From positions 1 through 6,723 of the forward strand of contig CAIXPV010000084.1 in NCBI GenBank assembly GCA_903921405.1: a DNA stretch of 6,723 nucleotides, in the 5' to 3' direction. Shown here in pieces: positions 1 through 5,348 of the stretch. Source of the DNA: an uncultured Actinomycetes bacterium (GTDB lineage Bacteria > Actinomycetota > Actinomycetes > Nanopelagicales > Nanopelagicaceae). Made by a program: the position numbers and the translations under genes. Numbering within the stretch: position 1 is the first letter of the stretch; each line of letters starts with the position of its first letter. The notes below the pieces were generated by a model. It saw only the letters and a list, made by a program, of their open reading frames with translations. It was not told the origin of the DNA and made no database searches.

Positions 1-39
1 ATAGATACGTGATGCGGCTTCGAAAACTACTGATGCCAT
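1..39 (-). CDS. Probable sugar ABC transporter ATP-binding protein (MsiK/UgpC/MsmX type), N-terminal 13 codons only
   Basis: The gene is read leftwards from an ATG at 39-37 and runs off the window start. The visible peptide is MASVVFEAASRIY. This closely resembles the N-terminus of the MsiK/UgpC/MsmX ATPases (family form MA-S/T-VTF-x-x-x-TRIYPG), where this stretch is the first beta strand and A-loop tyrosine region ahead of Walker A. Family members are shared ATPases that energise several carbohydrate importers in actinobacteria and firmicutes. A good Shine-Dalgarno (GAAGGAG) lies 9 bases upstream of the ATG. Seen: start, ribosome binding site and 13 residues. Inferred: the family, from a very short stretch, with no Walker motifs visible. 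It is divergent from the CNNM gene, and the space between them is occupied by its structured leader. Confidence 0.7.
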   Translation of the reverse strand, partial: MASVVFEAASRIY

Positions 40-114
40 GAGATTGCTCTCCTTCTCCGGGCAGGTACGTGCCCGACGGTCCGTGGATGAAGGTGATGGC
101 CCGGATGGGCCAAC
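40..114 (-). ncRNA. Structured 5' leader of the msiK-like gene, candidate cis-regulatory RNA (possibly the msiK motif)
   Basis: Reading the minus strand from a predicted transcript start near 114, the leader of about 75 bases holds two perfect hairpins. The first is TGGCCC-ATCC-GGGCCA (112-97): 6 bp and a 4-base loop. The second is CGGGCA-CGTACC-TGCCCG (75-58): 6 bp and a 6-base loop, ending two bases before the Shine-Dalgarno GAAGGAG. Between them a CCUUC (93-89) can pair with GAAGG of the ribosome binding site (55-51), enclosing the second hairpin. Established knowledge: a conserved 'msiK motif' RNA is described in the 5' UTRs of actinobacterial msiK genes. Assigning this leader to it is inference from gene identity, position and hairpins. 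I have not aligned it to the published consensus. Confidence 0.4.
49..55 (-). promoter_or_regulatory. Ribosome binding site of the msiK-like gene
   Basis: On the minus strand the sequence reads GAAGGAG, followed by a 9-base spacer and ATG. It fixes the start of the truncated gene. Its GAAGG core can pair with an upstream CCUUC (plus-strand 89-93), so it may be masked in one fold of the leader. Confidence 0.7.
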
Positions 115-120
115 GCGGCA

Positions 121-148
121 AGATTACGCGTAAAGGTGCAATATGCAA
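121..148 (-). promoter_or_regulatory. Candidate sigma-70-type promoter of the msiK-like gene
   Basis: On the minus strand a -35-like TTGCAT (148-143) is followed after 16 bases by a -10-like TAATCT (126-121). Transcription would begin near 114, giving a leader of about 75 bases that starts just ahead of the first hairpin. The match is visible by eye; promoter activity is inferred. Confidence 0.4.
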
Positions 149-172
149 AGGCCAGGCTTTCTCGGGGTGCCG

Positions 173-178
173 TATAGT
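173..178 (+). promoter_or_regulatory. Candidate -10 element (TATAGT) driving a near-leaderless CNNM transcript
   Basis: TATAGT ends 10 bases before the ATG at 189, which would put the transcript start only a few bases before, or at, the start codon. No purine-rich Shine-Dalgarno precedes that ATG. A TANNNT box about 7-12 bases before an ATG with no ribosome binding site is the typical arrangement of leaderless actinobacterial genes. There is no convincing -35 box. Confidence 0.42.
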
Positions 179-188
179 TGCCTACATA

Positions 189-1484
189 ATGGAATCACAT
201 TCGTTGGGCTCTTTGCTGGGCGACCTTGCAATAGTCGGGGCTCTGATTCTGACGGCGGCGTTGTTTGTCGCCGCTGAAATCGCTCTTATCTCACTTCGCG
301 ATAGCCAGATCCGCCAGATAGCGATCCGTGGAAAACGTGGCGCTCGCGTTGCCAAGCTGACCGAGAACCCCAACCGATTCTTAGCCGCTGCCCAAGTAGG
401 CGTAACTGTGTGTGGCTTTTTATCGGCCGCGCTAGGTGCTGAGAAGCTTGGCGGCTACGTAATCCCGTGGCTTGAAGATAAGGGTCTTTCTCGTGGCGCC
501 AGCACAACGCTGTCGATTATTGGCGTCACCCTTGTGATCGCATATTTCTCACTCGTCTTTGGCGAGCTGGTACCAAAGCGCCTTGCATTGTTTCGATCAG
601 AAGAAATCTCACTGGCATCGGCAGGCATCATCGATGTTATCGCCAAGGTTTTTCGCCCAATAATCTGGTTGTTATCTAAGTCAACGGATTTTGTTGTTCG
701 TGCTTTTGGTATTGATCCTAAAGAGCAGCGCAGCGCAATGAGCGAAGAAGAGTTACTTGACCTAGTCGCTGGCCATGCCGCATTAACCGATGAAGAGCGT
801 GACATTGTTGAGGAAGTCTTTAACGCATCGGAGCGGCAAGTGCACGAAGTTATGGTGCCGCGCACTGAAGTTGATTTTATGGATGCATCTTTAACGGTGG
901 GCAGGGCTATTGAATTAGCCGTTGATAAAGCGCATTCACGATATCCGGTTGTCCGTGGATCATCTGATGAAGTCGTCGGGTTTATTCACGTCCGAGATTT
1001 ATTAGATACATCCCTTGCTAGCAAATCCACCAAGATCGTTGAACTCGTTCGTAGCATTATGTTCTTGCCCGGCACTAAGGGTGTGCTGCCAGCTTTGACA
1101 GAGATGCGTATGCAGGGACAGCACCTTGCAATTGTCTTAGATGAATATGGCGGCACCGATGGAATCATTACGTTAGAAGATTTAGTGGAGTGCCTTATCG
1201 GCAACATTCGTGATGAATATGATGATGAAGAGGCCGATGTCAATCTGGAGGCCCGCACCGGTGATTTTGAGGTCGATGGCTTAATCTCGATTGAGGATTT
1301 AATTGAGCAGACCAACTTGCAGATCCCAGATGGTCCGTACGAAACGGCTAGTGGCTTTGTCATGCATTATTTAGGGCGAATTCCACGCGAACACGACGTT
1401 GTAAATCTCAATGGCCTGCGAATCACAGTGCTGTCCATGGAGGGCAAGCGCGCTGGTCAGTTATTAATCTCAAAGACTGCATGA
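189..1484 (+). CDS. CNNM/CorC-HlyC family membrane protein with CBS domains (putative divalent-cation transporter)
   Basis: The 431-residue product has the full family architecture. An N-terminal CNNM (DUF21) membrane domain spans about residues 8-180, with hydrophobic segments near 10-35, 66-85, 105-124 and 145-175, and the conserved GELVPK motif at 125-130. A CBS pair follows at about 222-345, starting at MVPRTEV (222-228) and including LDEYGGTDGIITLEDLVE (317-334). A C-terminal CorC_HlyC domain occupies about 353-430. Characterised relatives take part in magnesium or cobalt export and resistance; the older name 'hemolysin' is misleading. The ion cannot be assigned from sequence. The ATG at 189 is preferred to the in-frame GTG at 69: the added 40 residues are not family-like, lie over the divergent leader, and have no ribosome binding site. 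trpS follows after 19 bases, so the two genes are probably co-transcribed. Confidence 0.9.
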   Translation: MESHSLGSLLGDLAIVGALILTAALFVAAEIALISLRDSQIRQIAIRGKRGARVAKLTENPNRFLAAAQVGVTVCGFLSAALGAEKLGGYVIPWLEDKGLSRGASTTLSIIGVTLVIAYFSLVFGELVPKRLALFRSEEISLASAGIIDVIAKVFRPIIWLLSKSTDFVVRAFGIDPKEQRSAMSEEELLDLVAGHAALTDEERDIVEEVFNASERQVHEVMVPRTEVDFMDASLTVGRAIELAVDKAHSRYPVVRGSSDEVVGFIHVRDLLDTSLASKSTKIVELVRSIMFLPGTKGVLPALTEMRMQGQHLAIVLDEYGGTDGIITLEDLVECLIGNIRDEYDDEEADVNLEARTGDFEVDGLISIEDLIEQTNLQIPDGPYETASGFVMHYLGRIPREHDVVNLNGLRITVLSMEGKRAGQLLISKTA

Positions 1485-1503
1485 TGTGTGAAAGAATCAC
1501 GCC

Positions 1504-2502
1504 ATGAGCATGAAGCGAGTCCTATCGGGCATTCAACCCACTAGCGACTCATTTCATTTAGGCAACTACTTAGGTGCGCTTAAGCAGTGGGTAGAGCTAC
1601 AAGATGGACACGATTCTTTTTACTGCATCGTCGATCTGCATGCATTAACTGTTGAGACCGAGCCAGCCTTAATGCGCAAGCGCACATTGGCGTCGGCGGC
1701 GCAGTTACTGGCACTTGGAATCTCTCCAGAAAAATCAACGCTTTTTGTTCAATCACAAGTGCCCCAACATAATCAACTGGGTTGGTTAATGGAGTGCATC
1801 GCAGGTTTTGGTGAAGCTAATCGCATGACGCAGTTCAAAGATAAGTCTTCAAAGACTGGCGCCGACAGTGCTCGCGTTGCATTATTTACATATCCAATGT
1901 TGCAAGCTGCCGACATACTTTTATATCAAGCAGATTTAGTCCCTGTAGGTGAAGACCAGCGCCAACATATTGAACTGACTCGTGATCTAGCTGGACGCTT
2001 TAATGCTCGTTACGGCGAAACTTTTAGAGTTCCAGAGGGCTATATTTTAAAAACTGCGGCAAAGATAAATGATTTGCAAGATCCGACGTCAAAGATGAGT
2101 AAGTCATCGGGATCTGTTGCAGGTGTTATTGAGATTATGGATACGCCAGAGGCCAATGCTAAAAAGATTAAGAGTGCAACGACCGATACTGGCCGCGAAG
2201 TCTTATTCGATGAAAAAGAAAAGCCAGGTATCAGCAATCTCTTAACTATCCATAGCGCCCTATCTGGACAGTCGATTTCATCGTTAGAGGCCGAGTTTGC
2301 CGGTAAGGGTTATGGCGACTTTAAAGGAGCCGTTGCCGATGTGGTTGTTGAGTATCTTCGGCCAATTCGCGCGCGTGCATTAGAGCTACTTGAGAACGAA
2401 GATCACTTAATTCAGATCCTCCATGCTGGTTCGGCAAAGGCTACTCAGAGCGCATCAATTACCCTTCAAAAGGCCTATAAGCACCTGGGAGTGGTTCTCT
2501 AA
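1504..2502 (+). CDS. trpS: Tryptophan--tRNA ligase (TrpRS)
   Basis: This cytoplasmic class I aminoacyl-tRNA synthetase activates tryptophan with ATP and charges tRNA-Trp. At 332 residues it has the usual bacterial length. The ATP-binding HIGH-type signature is HLGN at 18-21, within GIQPTSDSFHLGNYLGAL. The tryptophan pocket region QAADILLYQADLVPVGEDQ spans 134-152; by family knowledge its Asp137 recognises the indole nitrogen. The KMSKS loop is intact at 197-201, so the enzyme should be active. The start could be the ATG at 1504 or the one two codons later at 1510; a weak GAAAGA lies 8 bases before 1504. The 19-base gap to the CNNM gene leaves no room for a T-box or trp leader, so expression probably depends on the upstream promoter. 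The direction then continues into the importer, which has its own upstream region. Confidence 0.97.
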   Translation: MSMKRVLSGIQPTSDSFHLGNYLGALKQWVELQDGHDSFYCIVDLHALTVETEPALMRKRTLASAAQLLALGISPEKSTLFVQSQVPQHNQLGWLMECIAGFGEANRMTQFKDKSSKTGADSARVALFTYPMLQAADILLYQADLVPVGEDQRQHIELTRDLAGRFNARYGETFRVPEGYILKTAAKINDLQDPTSKMSKSSGSVAGVIEIMDTPEANAKKIKSATTDTGREVLFDEKEKPGISNLLTIHSALSGQSISSLEAEFAGKGYGDFKGAVADVVVEYLRPIRARALELLENEDHLIQILHAGSAKATQSASITLQKAYKHLGVVL

Positions 2503-2531
2503 AGCTCGCTGACTATCAAGGCCAGGTTGAG

Positions 2532-2568
2532 GGTTTTCCAAAATGTTACATCCCTGACACCGAAAACC
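2532..2568 (+). repeat. Inverted repeat downstream of trpS (possible weak terminator)
   Basis: GGTTTTC (2532-2538) and GAAAACC (2562-2568) form a perfect 7-bp inverted repeat around a 23-base loop, starting 30 bases after the trpS stop. The stem is weak, the loop is long and no T run follows directly; the nearest is at 2585-2589. It could end or slow trpS transcription, but it is not a canonical terminator and may be chance. Confidence 0.25.
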
Positions 2569-2579
2569 AAGCCCCCGTA

Positions 2580-2609
2580 TTGAGTTTTTATAGGCTCAAA
2601 GACTAGGCT
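2580..2609 (+). promoter_or_regulatory. Candidate promoter of the BMP transporter operon
   Basis: TTGAGT (2580-2585) and TAGGCT (2604-2609) are separated by 18 bases, giving a plausible -35/-10 pair with a predicted start near 2616 and a leader of about 60 bases. Alternatives exist: CTGACA (2554-2559) with TATTGA (2578-2583), or TATATG (2631-2636) as a lone -10 box. A promoter somewhere in 2550-2640 is likely; this choice is tentative. Confidence 0.33.
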
Positions 2610-2611
2610 CA
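2591..2611 (+). repeat. Short direct repeat TAGGCTCA upstream of the BMP gene
   Basis: TAGGCTCA occurs at 2591-2598 and again at 2604-2611, with start points 13 bases apart. The second copy overlaps the proposed -10 box. Paired direct repeats in a promoter can be regulator half-sites, but 8 bases is short and no binding protein is suggested by the neighbours. Confidence 0.35.
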
Positions 2612-2666
2612 TCAGTACACATCAACCTTTTATATGCGCTTTTTAAGCCCATATCAAAGACCATTT

Positions 2667-2671
2667 GGAGG
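2667..2671 (+). promoter_or_regulatory. Ribosome binding site that decides the TTG start of the BMP protein
   Basis: GGAGG is followed by AAAA and then TTG at 2676. It is the best Shine-Dalgarno on the plus strand of the window. It favours the TTG over the in-frame ATG at 2634, which has no such site and would add 14 unusual residues in front of the signal peptide. Confidence 0.75.
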
Positions 2672-2675
2672 AAAA

Positions 2676-3734
2676 TTGAAGAAGACATTTCGTCTCGTAG
2701 CAGCAGTAGCTGCAGCAGCACTTGCAGTAACTGCATTTGTTGCACCATCAGCAACAGCAGCAGTATCAAAGGTAAAAGTAGGCATTGCTTATGACATCGG
2801 TGGCCGTGGCGACAAGTCATTCAACGACTCAGCAGCAGCCGGTCTTGATGCCGCTAAGAAGAAGTTTGGCGTTACTGCTAAAGAAGTAACTGTCACAACT
2901 GGTTCAGATTCAGAGCGCACAGACAAGCTTCGCTTGCTTGCAAAGGCTGGATACAACCCAATTATTGCAGTTGGTTTCCTATATGCCGGTCCAATCAAAG
3001 CTGTCGCACTTGATTATCCAAACGTTCAGTTCGGAATTATCGATGATGCATCAGTTGATCTTCTAAACGTTGCAAGCCTTGTATTCGCTGAAGAGCAGGG
3101 TTCATACCTTGCTGGCGTTGCAGCAGCACTTGCATCAAAGTCAGGAAAGATCGGTTACATCGGTGGAGTTCGTATTCCTCTACTACAGAAGTTTGAAGCA
3201 GGATTCGTTGCTGGAGTTAAGGCAACAAGTAGCAAAGCAAAGGTAGATGTAAAGTACGTAACTGAGTTCCCAGATTTCTCAGGCTTTAATGACCCAGCTA
3301 AGGCAAAGGTTATTGCTAAGGGAATGATCGATAAGGGTACAGATGTTATTTACTCAGCAGCCGGCGGTTCAGGTGCGGGTAACTTCGCAGCTGCAACTGA
3401 AGCTGCATCAGCTGGCAAGAAGGTTTGGACTATCGGAGTTGACTCTGATCAGTACCTAACTGCTTCTGCTGCTCAGCAGAAGAACATGCTTACATCAATG
3501 ATCAAGCGTGTTGATACAGCTGTCTACGATGTAATTGCAACTGCAGTCGTTGGCTCATCAGTGAACGACGTTCTAGATGCCAAGGCTGGTATCTACGGTC
3601 GTCACTATGATCTAGCACTTAACGGTGTTGGCGTCTCTTACTCAGGTGGATATATCACTAAGTACAAGGCACAGATCGATAAGGCAGCAGCAGCAATCAA
3701 GTCAGGCAAGATTGTAGTTCCAACAAAGCCATAA
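2676..3734 (+). CDS. BMP family ABC transporter substrate-binding protein (PnrA/BmpA/NupN-like, probable nucleoside binding)
   Basis: The 352-residue exported binding protein uses a TTG start. Residues 1-28 form a type I signal peptide: basic KKTFR, an Ala/Val-rich core, and an AXA site (ATA, 26-28). The BMP hallmark GGRGDKSFND is at 42-51, FAEEQGSYLAG at 137-147, the hinge-region GKIGYIGG at 157-164 and GVDSDQ at 254-259. In structurally studied PnrA-type proteins the aspartate of this last motif contacts the ribose of a bound nucleoside. The family also includes Med and Borrelia BmpA-D; together with the ATPase and permeases here, nucleoside import is the best inference, with the exact ligand unknown. 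The protein contains no cysteine at all, so it lacks the lipobox expected for a monoderm binding protein. Codon use is strongly biased (11 of the 12 signal-peptide alanines are GCA), suggesting high expression. A strong terminator follows directly. Confidence 0.93.
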   Translation: MKKTFRLVAAVAAAALAVTAFVAPSATAAVSKVKVGIAYDIGGRGDKSFNDSAAAGLDAAKKKFGVTAKEVTVTTGSDSERTDKLRLLAKAGYNPIIAVGFLYAGPIKAVALDYPNVQFGIIDDASVDLLNVASLVFAEEQGSYLAGVAAALASKSGKIGYIGGVRIPLLQKFEAGFVAGVKATSSKAKVDVKYVTEFPDFSGFNDPAKAKVIAKGMIDKGTDVIYSAAGGSGAGNFAAATEAASAGKKVWTIGVDSDQYLTASAAQQKNMLTSMIKRVDTAVYDVIATAVVGSSVNDVLDAKAGIYGRHYDLALNGVGVSYSGGYITKYKAQIDKAAAAIKSGKIVVPTKP

Positions 3735-3753
3735 AAGGCTTTCAGTAGTGGCG

Positions 3754-3804
3754 TTTGGCCCGACAATGGAGTTTAATCTTCACTTGTCGGGCCAAATGTT
3801 TTTT
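3754..3804 (+). terminator. Strong intrinsic terminator between the binding-protein and ATPase genes
   Basis: TTTGGCCCGACAA (3754-3766) and TTGTCGGGCCAAA (3784-3796) form a perfect 13-bp stem. The 17-base loop can add a GGAG/CTTC pairing with one G-U, and TG plus six Ts follow (3799-3804). It lies 20 bases after the binding-protein stop and 38 bases before the ATPase start. This placement usually limits read-through, so the binding protein is made in excess over the membrane parts. I see no convincing separate promoter in 3805-3842. Confidence 0.9.
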
Positions 3805-3828
3805 ATCAGCCAAAGTGTTAACAAAGGC

Positions 3829-3835
3829 AAGGGAG
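3829..3835 (+). promoter_or_regulatory. Ribosome binding site of the ATPase gene
   Basis: AAGGGAG lies 7 bases upstream of the GTG at 3843 and supports that codon as the start. The encoded N-terminus (VAVELRHISKRFPGV) matches the usual first strand of an ABC domain, so no later start is needed. Confidence 0.65.
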
Positions 3836-3842
3836 CGCCACA

Positions 3843-5348
3843 GTGTCAGTAGCAGTAGAACTACGGCACATCTCCAAACGCTTCCCAGGGGTCATAGCCA
3901 ATAAAGATGTCTCTTTACGTGTTGAAACAGGCACTGTTCACGCATTGGTCGGTGAAAACGGGGCAGGTAAATCTACAGTTATGAAGATTTTGTATGGCAT
4001 GCAGCGCCCTGATAGTGGTGAAATCTTAGTTAACGGCAAAGCCGTTCACTTTAAGAATCCTAATGATGCCATTGAAGCCAGTATCGGTATGGTGCATCAG
4101 CACTTTATGTTGGCCGATAACTTTACAGTCTTAGAGAATATTATTTTGGGCTCAGAGCCAACTCACGGAGTAACAATTGACTTTAAGGTAGCCCGTAAAA
4201 AGATCGTTGAGATGGCTGCCCAGTATGGTCTTGACATTGATCCAGATGTTTTGGTTGAAGAGCTTGGCGTTGGTCAACGTCAGCGTGTAGAAATCCTTAA
4301 AGTTTTATACCGTGGTGCTCGAATCCTCATCTTTGATGAGCCGACAGCAGTTTTAGTGCCACAAGAAGTAGATGACCTTTTTACTGCTCTGAAAGGTCTA
4401 CGCGCTCAAGGAATGGCAATTATTTTTATTTCTCATAAGTTAGATGAAGTCTTACGCGTTGCCGACGATGTCACAGTTGTTCGACAGGGCTCCACAGTCG
4501 CTGAAGTTAAATCAAAGGATGTAACTGCACGCCAACTTGCTGAATTAATGGTTGGAAGTGAATTACCTCAACCAACGACACATGGCGTCACACGTCGCGA
4601 CCACATTACTTTGTCACTTTCTAATGTAACAATCCCAACTGCAACAGGTAGCCGCGATCTAATTTCAAATATTTCCTTTGACTTACATGCAGGTGAAGTT
4701 GTTGGAATTGCAGGCGTTGAAGGCAATGGACAGGCCGAACTTGTGGAAGCTATTTTGGGCCTACGTGACTACACCGGTTCAATCTCATTTAATGGTGAAT
4801 CTATAGATCACGCCAGCGTGGCTCATCGCCATGATTTGGGTATCGGTTTTATTCCTGAAGATCGCCAGCGACAAGGTCTCATGATGAACTCGCCTTTATG
4901 GGAGAACCGCATTTTGGGTCATCAGCGCGGCAAACCAGTAATGCGTGGCTTTGTTTTAGATAAGAAATCCACCATTGCTGATACCAAGCGCATCATGGAA
5001 GAGTTTGATGTTCGAGCTCCGGGTCCTGACACACTAGCTGCCGCTTTATCAGGTGGTAATCAGCAGAAATTTATTATTGGACGTGAAATGAGTAAAGCCC
5101 CAGCACTCCTTGTTGCATCACACCCAACCCGCGGCGTTGATGTTGGAGCACAAGGTGCGATTTGGGAAGAGCTTCGCAGGGCTCGCGAAAAAGGGATGGC
5201 TATCGTCTTAATTTCAGCAGATTTAGAGGAGCTCATTGGAATGTCTGATCGTCTATTAGTGATGCTGCGCGGTGTGATTACAGCAGAGATTGATCCAGCT
5301 AAGACATCACCCGAACAACTTGGCTCAGCGATGACGGGTGCAGCATGA
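3843..5348 (+). CDS. BMP-type nucleoside ABC transporter ATPase, two fused nucleotide-binding domains (NupO/YufO-like)
   Basis: This cytoplasmic ATPase of 501 residues has the normal length for the RbsA/MglA/NupO class. NBD1 (about 5-240) has Walker A GENGAGKS (37-44), a Q-loop in MVHQHFML (Q86), Walker B ILIFDEPT (161-168, catalytic E166) and the H-loop histidine H198. Its signature is degenerate (LGVGQ, 141-145). NBD2 (about 255-500) reverses this: the signature is perfect (LSGGNQQK, 402-409), but Walker A reads GVEGNGQA (291-298) without lysine, the Walker B acidic pair is replaced by S426-H427 in VASHPTRGVD, and the H-loop histidine is replaced in LISAD (456-460). The protein should therefore form one catalytic and one non-catalytic ATP site within a single chain, as in related importers. 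GTG start; its end overlaps permease 1 by ATGA. The VASHPTRGVD form suggests the BMP-associated subgroup rather than ribose RbsA. Confidence 0.94.
   Translation: MSVAVELRHISKRFPGVIANKDVSLRVETGTVHALVGENGAGKSTVMKILYGMQRPDSGEILVNGKAVHFKNPNDAIEASIGMVHQHFMLADNFTVLENIILGSEPTHGVTIDFKVARKKIVEMAAQYGLDIDPDVLVEELGVGQRQRVEILKVLYRGARILIFDEPTAVLVPQEVDDLFTALKGLRAQGMAIIFISHKLDEVLRVADDVTVVRQGSTVAEVKSKDVTARQLAELMVGSELPQPTTHGVTRRDHITLSLSNVTIPTATGSRDLISNISFDLHAGEVVGIAGVEGNGQAELVEAILGLRDYTGSISFNGESIDHASVAHRHDLGIGFIPEDRQRQGLMMNSPLWENRILGHQRGKPVMRGFVLDKKSTIADTKRIMEEFDVRAPGPDTLAAALSGGNQQKFIIGREMSKAPALLVASHPTRGVDVGAQGAIWEELRRAREKGMAIVLISADLEELIGMSDRLLVMLRGVITAEIDPAKTSPEQLGSAMTGAA

Noticed and set aside
69..188. N-terminal extension of the CNNM gene back to an in-frame GTG at 69
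   Set aside because: The extra 40 residues are charged, not family-like and lack a ribosome binding site. They cover the hairpin leader and promoter of the divergent msiK-like gene. The ATG at 189 begins right before the first membrane segment.
1485..1503. T-box or trp leader regulating trpS
   Set aside because: Only 19 bases separate the genes, far too few for a T-box, and no Trp-rich leader peptide is present.
2634..2675. ATG at 2634 as start of the binding protein
   Set aside because: It has no Shine-Dalgarno and puts 14 atypical residues before the signal peptide. TTG at 2676 has GGAGG four bases upstream and gives a textbook signal peptide.
2503..2675. Purine or other riboswitch upstream of the BMP gene
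   Set aside because: A nucleoside importer invites this idea, but I found no three-way-junction core or paired helices. Only a 7-bp repeat with a long loop and short direct repeats are visible.
2596..2820. Minus-strand leucine-rich open frame that looks like a membrane peptide
   Set aside because: It is the complement of the GCA/CAG-rich signal-peptide region; the leucine runs come from CTG/CTGCTG on the reverse strand. No family resemblance.
3805..3842. Separate promoter for the ATPase-permease genes
   Set aside because: GTTAAC and nearby AT-rich bases look faintly like a -10 box, but no matching -35 box sits at a sensible distance and the stretch is very short. Read-through of the terminator is the simpler reading.
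4713..5220. Frameshift or decay of the second ATPase domain, because Walker A and B are broken
   Set aside because: The frame is continuous, the LSGGNQQK signature and PTRGVD are preserved, and loss of the second-site catalytic residues is usual in this transporter class.
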